A DNA stretch of 64,000 nucleotides from UBA6176 sp032119375. Lineage in GTDB: Bacteria > Verrucomicrobiota > Verrucomicrobiia > Limisphaerales > UBA9464. Position 1 is the stretch's first letter; each line of letters starts with the position of its first letter. This document shows, piece by piece, positions 60,480-64,000 of this stretch. The stretch lies in contig CAYSGH010000014.1 in NCBI GenBank assembly GCA_964430505.1, forward strand, positions 3,741 through 67,740, written 5' to 3'. The position numbers were made by a program, and so were the translations under genes. A model generated the notes under the pieces. The model was not told the DNA's origin. It made no database searches and was given only the letters and a program-made list of their open reading frames with translations.

Positions 60480-61265
60480 TCAGGTTCTCCAACACCCCGG
60501 CAACGCCCCCTTGGGTCGCCCCGCCACGTTGGGACGATCCAACGGATGCGGAAGCCGCGCCCATCCTCCACGGCCGCGCAACCGATCCCGGCGCAGCCAG
60601 GTGACCTCCAGCAACGGCGGCACGTCCAATCCCCGGCGCCTCACGCTTCCGCCCCGATTGTTTGGATGGACGTGTGCCACCACGAACCCCGCCTCCAATC
60701 GCCGAAGCGCCGCGCGCATCAACATCAAGCCTCCCCGTTCCCATGCCCGTTGCACGTCATGCAACTCCAGCACCATCACCCGAAACCGCCGGAGGGTCGC
60801 GTCGGATGCCGCCAGCAGCACCTCCCACTCCGCCCCCTCAATGTCCATCTGCAATGCCAGGTCGCCCGTGCCCGGAGCGCAGCGACCCACCCAGCCATCC
60901 AACGTCACGTGCCGCTCGTCCTCGCGCGGCCCGAGGAACTTCTTCTCGAACCGGAACATCGGGTGCTCCTCCGGAGGTCCCTCCACGGAGTAGTCCGCCA
61001 TGAAGCTGGGGATGCCGCGCCGCGCCATCTCCAGCTCGAACGTGGCCGAGTTGGCCACGCCCGGCGAAAAGCACGCCTCGATGCCCGCCAGGTCGTCTGG
61101 CACCAGGTAGCCCCCATCCCCGTCGCCCCCGACGCGAACCAACGCATGGCCCGTCTCCACAGGCCGAAGCCCCCGAAGGAACGCCTCCACCTCGTCGCGT
61201 CCCGACGCCCGCGCCAGGACGGTCCCGCCCGGCAACCACTGGTTCAGCCTATCCCGCGCCTTCAT
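60480..61265 (-). CDS. FkbM-like methyltransferase
   Basis: A 261-residue protein. LVRVGGDGDGGYLVPDDL near the start, ACFSPGVANSATFELEMARRG, LALQMDIEGAEWEVLLAAS and MVLELHDV are the Methyltransf_21/FkbM blocks. The end with RLPHPLDRPNVAGRP is typical of a group found beside glycosyltransferases, where it probably methylates a sugar or polymer end. Divergent from the GT4 gene across 76 bases, which should contain both promoters. Convergent with the lipase gene. Confidence 0.85.
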   Translation of the reverse strand: MKARDRLNQWLPGGTVLARASGRDEVEAFLRGLRPVETGHALVRVGGDGDGGYLVPDDLAGIEACFSPGVANSATFELEMARRGIPSFMADYSVEGPPEEHPMFRFEKKFLGPREDERHVTLDGWVGRCAPGTGDLALQMDIEGAEWEVLLAASDATLRRFRVMVLELHDVQRAWERGGLMLMRAALRRLEAGFVVAHVHPNNRGGSVRRRGLDVPPLLEVTWLRRDRLRGRGGWARLPHPLDRPNVAGRPKGALPGCWRT

Positions 61266-61341
61266 CCGTCGCGCACCCTACGCGGCCGCCGCCACCCCTC
61301 CAGCCATTAACTCCCGCCTGCGTCTCCCAAGCCCCCACCCC

Positions 61342-62451
61342 ATGCCCAACTTCCGTGACATCGGCGACACCTGGGTCATTGCTCCCAACTTCAAGCGCCG
61401 CCTGTCCGGCGTCACGGCCACGCTGGAGCGCGTGGTCCCCGTCCAGGCCCGTTCGTTGGCCATCGCGGCCTTGGGGCCGGTCTTGGCCCATGGCGTCCCT
61501 CGCGTGCGATTCCGGGATCTGCCCGGTCTTCGCACCCCGCCTGTTGGCCATGCATGGCGCGTCTGGCACGCGCGCCGCAACGTCGAGATGCTCGGCGGGC
61601 TCCTTCTGCGCCACGTGTTCCGCGCCCGCCTCCGGCTCGTGTTTACCTCCGCGTCGCAACGCCGCCACACCGCGTGGAGCCGCTTCCTGATCCGGCGCAT
61701 GGACGCCGTCGTCTCCACCTCCTCCAGGACGGCCTCCTATCTCGAGCGCCCGTCCACCGTGGTGCGCCATGGCATCGACGCCGCCCAATTCCAGCCGCCG
61801 CCGGACAAGGCCGCGTTGCTCCGGCGCCTCGCACTGCCGCCCCTGCGTTGGGTGGGTTGCTTTGGCCGCATTCGCCACCAAAAGGGCACCGACGTCTTTG
61901 TGGACGCCATGATCCGGGTCCTGAGGGACCGACCTGGGACGGGCGCGATCGTCATGGGCCGGGCGGTGGGGCATCACGTGGCGTTCCTCGCGGGGCTTCA
62001 GCAACGCGTCCGCGACGCCGGGCTGGCGGACCGCATCGTGTTCCCGCCGGAGGTTCCCCCCTCCGGGACTCCAGACTGGTACGCGGCTCTGGACGTCTTC
62101 GTGGCTCCGCAGCGATGGGAAGGGTTCGGGGTCACGCCCTTGGAAGCGATGGCCACGGGCGTCCCGGTCGTGGCCACGACGGTGGGCGCGTTCCCGGAGC
62201 TGGTGCAGCCGGGCGTCACGGGGGCGCTGGTGCCGCCGGGGGACGTCGAGGCGATGGCCTTGGCGGTGGGACGCTTGCTGGACGACGAGGGCGCGCGACG
62301 GCATCAAGGGGCCGCCGGACGTGACCGTGTCCGGAAGCACTTCACCCTCGAGGCGGAGGCGGAGGCCCTCAACGCGGTGTACCGCCAGCTCGAGCTCACC
62401 GACGCCAGCCCATCCGCCACAGCAACCCGTCCAGACGACAGGCGAGGCTGA
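61342..62451 (+). CDS. Family 4 glycosyltransferase
   Basis: A 369-residue GT-B enzyme. An N-terminal domain (ending VRHGIDAAQFQPP) and a C-terminal donor-binding half are present: GCFGRIRHQKGTDVFVDAM, VFPPEVPPSGTPDWYAALDV and the family signature EGFGVTPLEAMATGVPVVAT with a conserved Glu (E-x7-E type). It likely adds a sugar to an envelope glycan. The last 56 bases overlap the convergent GT10 gene. Part of a small glycan cluster with the FkbM and GT10 genes. Confidence 0.9.
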   Translation: MPNFRDIGDTWVIAPNFKRRLSGVTATLERVVPVQARSLAIAALGPVLAHGVPRVRFRDLPGLRTPPVGHAWRVWHARRNVEMLGGLLLRHVFRARLRLVFTSASQRRHTAWSRFLIRRMDAVVSTSSRTASYLERPSTVVRHGIDAAQFQPPPDKAALLRRLALPPLRWVGCFGRIRHQKGTDVFVDAMIRVLRDRPGTGAIVMGRAVGHHVAFLAGLQQRVRDAGLADRIVFPPEVPPSGTPDWYAALDVFVAPQRWEGFGVTPLEAMATGVPVVATTVGAFPELVQPGVTGALVPPGDVEAMALAVGRLLDDEGARRHQGAAGRDRVRKHFTLEAEAEALNAVYRQLELTDASPSATATRPDDRRG

Positions 62452-63364
62452 CCCGCGTCTGGTGCCACGCCGACCCGTACACGTGCTCCCGCAGCCGCCG
62501 GTGCCGATACCGTCGTCGTCCCGGTCGCGGGCTCGAGTCCAGCCAGCGCAACACGGGCCCCACGAGGTAGTCGTCCGAAAGGCATTCCGGGGGTTGGTTG
62601 TTGCGGAAGGGCGGCGTGGACAAGAGGCGCAGGCGCGCGTCGTCGTCGTCGTCCACCCGAAGGACCCCTTCGACGGCGTCCTCCAGCGTCGGGTATGCGG
62701 ACACGTCGATCATGCAGCCCGGGTCGAAGGCCTCGTGCACGTCGGGCGCGCCCCAGTAGATCGGGATGCACCCCACGAGCAGCGGCTCCACCAGCTTCTC
62801 GGTGACGTACCCGGGCGAACGCGTGTTCTCGAAGGCGAGGTTGAACCGGTACCCGCGCAGGAACGCCAGCTTGTCCGGCACCCGCCGGCCCAGGGTGTTG
62901 AAGTGCCTCCCACCGGACTCGACGGGCCGTCGCCGCCTCAACATCCGGAAGAAGCGATTCCGCTCCGGCGCGCGCGGGTTGCTCGCAACAAACGCGCAGA
63001 AGCCGTCGCGACCCATGAAGGCGGATGGATCATGGCCGGGCCCGCGCACCAACGATCCCAGCAGCGGCAAGGCCTGCGCAAAGTACGGGTACCGGACGAA
63101 CCGCGCGTCGTCCTTGGGGCCGTCCGGCCCGAAGGCGAGGTCACACTGGTCGAAGTCCGGGAGCATGTTCTCCGCCGTCAGGTACACCTTTGGCCCCGGA
63201 AACTTCCAATGCCGCTCGCCGTAGTCCGAGTACACCAGCACGTCCGCATCCTCGAAGCTCCCCAGCACCACGCCGCGACGCTGCGCCAACAACCGGAGCA
63301 GTCGATGGCTGCCGGGGTCGAAGCCCGGCCAGAAGTCCGAGTAAGCCAAGCGCAAGGAACGCAT
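62396..63364 (-). CDS. Family 10 glycosyltransferase (fucosyltransferase-like)
   Basis: A 322-residue GT10 protein. The N-terminal part has SDFWPGFDPGSHRLLRLL and YLTAENMLPDFDQCD; the core YRFNLAFENTRSPGYVTEKL with VEPLLVGCIPIYWGAP is the GT10 donor-binding signature (E-N...YVTEK). Members transfer fucose from GDP-fucose to LPS or other glycans; the actual sugar here is not known. The start MRSLRLAYSDFW at 63364 was chosen over longer options that lack family similarity. The end overlaps the GT4 gene by 56 bases. Confidence 0.9.
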   Translation of the reverse strand: MRSLRLAYSDFWPGFDPGSHRLLRLLAQRRGVVLGSFEDADVLVYSDYGERHWKFPGPKVYLTAENMLPDFDQCDLAFGPDGPKDDARFVRYPYFAQALPLLGSLVRGPGHDPSAFMGRDGFCAFVASNPRAPERNRFFRMLRRRRPVESGGRHFNTLGRRVPDKLAFLRGYRFNLAFENTRSPGYVTEKLVEPLLVGCIPIYWGAPDVHEAFDPGCMIDVSAYPTLEDAVEGVLRVDDDDDARLRLLSTPPFRNNQPPECLSDDYLVGPVLRWLDSSPRPGRRRYRHRRLREHVYGSAWHQTRVSLACRLDGLLWRMGWRR

Positions 63365-64000
63365 CTCGCGCAGGTTGAAGGCCCCGGACGCCCCGTGCCA
63401 AGCGGCGGACGGCGTGCCCTCCCGGCGGCGTGGCGAGGGAAGGCGGCTTTCGAGGGGACGTTCGCAGTGTACCCCCAGGCGTTCTTGCGTCGCAGGCATC
63501 CCCCGGAAGATACCGCGAAGGGTGCGTCTCGAAGGGCGCGCCGCGCCCTGATCCGAAATCAAGCCCGGCCCAAGCGTCCGGGTCCTTTCGTGTTGGCGTG
63601 ATGCCACGCGAAGCGAGACGTGCGGATGGACGCGCCCAAGACCCGGGGCGTTGCACTGGGCCAACATGGTGTCGTCCCGTTGGAGCTTGGCTTCCCGGCA
63701 ACCCGATGCGCCGGATGTGGGCACCTGGCCTGCTGGATCGGCTTTGCGCGTCCATCCGCGGCCCATGGGCCTCCGGCGGGCCCCTGTCCCAAGGATTCCC
63801 CGGGAATCCTCTTGTCACCCGGGGGCGAATGAAGGAAGGGAGGTGGGCGGTTGGTTCTTTTGAATTTATCCCTGCCCGGTGCGTGCATCGGGACAACGTC
63901 CTTCGACCATGTAAACAGTCATGGGAGCAAAAGCGTCGGCGCTATCAACGTCATGCCTTCACTGGAAGGCGGCGAAGCCACGTGGTTCCCACTTGGTTCC
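63365..64000. other. Window end without a recognised gene
   Basis: Several open frames exist but none has convincing protein character or a plausible start. A short A/T-rich patch near 63850-63930 (including TTTTGAATTTATCC) suggests the leader of a gene beyond the edge. Not resolved. Confidence 0.5.

Noticed and set aside
63141..63896. Long minus-strand frame upstream of the GT10 gene
   Set aside because: Arg/Pro/Gly-rich shadow of high GC sequence; lacks any recognisable domain.

Overview
The window is GC-rich and looks like a chromosomal stretch from a Verrucomicrobiota bacterium, probably of the Limisphaerales/Pedosphaera type (subdivision 3). This is an inference from gene content: two pseudopilin-like proteins with the FTLIELLVVIAIIA leader, a PEP-CTERM exported protein, a large LamG/Ig-like protein, a DUF1501 protein, two Gfo/Idh/MocA oxidoreductases (one with a Tat signal) and FGE-like secreted proteins are typical of that phylum. 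No rRNA or other decisive phylogenetic marker is present. One tRNA gene, Ala(CGC), is present.

Layout. 1-6.3 kb (minus): an iron-type ABC importer (binding lipoprotein plus permease; the permease frame continues into an NHL-type lipoprotein sequence at the window edge), a membrane coiled-coil protein, an FmdB zinc ribbon, a DUF4190 protein and a pseudopilin. 6.5-8.9 kb: a truncated restriction-modification gene ended by an IS4-family element that carries a divergent companion ORF and a perfect palindrome. 9-16.4 kb (minus): two ABC-2 permeases, a three-enzyme in-frame fusion (arginine-phosphatase-like / RpiB / GlyA), and the Aas-LplT lysophospholipid recycling pair. 16.6-23 kb (plus): inositol oxygenase and an apparent operon korA-korB-Dabb-methyltransferase-Rsm22. 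23-34 kb: FGE-like protein, PEP-CTERM protein, M2 metallopeptidase, second pseudopilin, Nudix hydrolase, Dabb protein, a secreted TIM-barrel-like protein and two oxidoreductases. 34-46 kb: acylphosphatase/phosphoesterase operon, PIN-PhoH, DUF1501, a flippase, a Val/Pro repeat protein, a glycosidase-glycosyltransferase fusion, RsmI and a 21-nt minisatellite. 46-64 kb: LamG protein, tRNA-Ala, GT9 and GHL10 pair, GspE/GspF, an orphan helicase N-terminal domain beside an XRE regulator, a secreted alpha/beta hydrolase and a glycan cluster (FkbM, GT4, GT10).

How the parts fit. Central metabolism is represented by 2-oxoglutarate:ferredoxin oxidoreductase and inositol oxygenase. Envelope functions dominate the rest: lipid recycling, type II-secretion/pilus-like export, PEP-CTERM sorting and glycan assembly. 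Two scars of defence genes (6.5-7.0 kb and 57.7-58.9 kb) and the IS show genome turnover. A composite palindromic repeat occurs twice (2.5 and 46.0 kb). The most unusual object is the 713-residue arginine-phosphatase/RpiB/GlyA polypeptide, which joins into one frame three genes that are neighbours in Bacillus subtilis.
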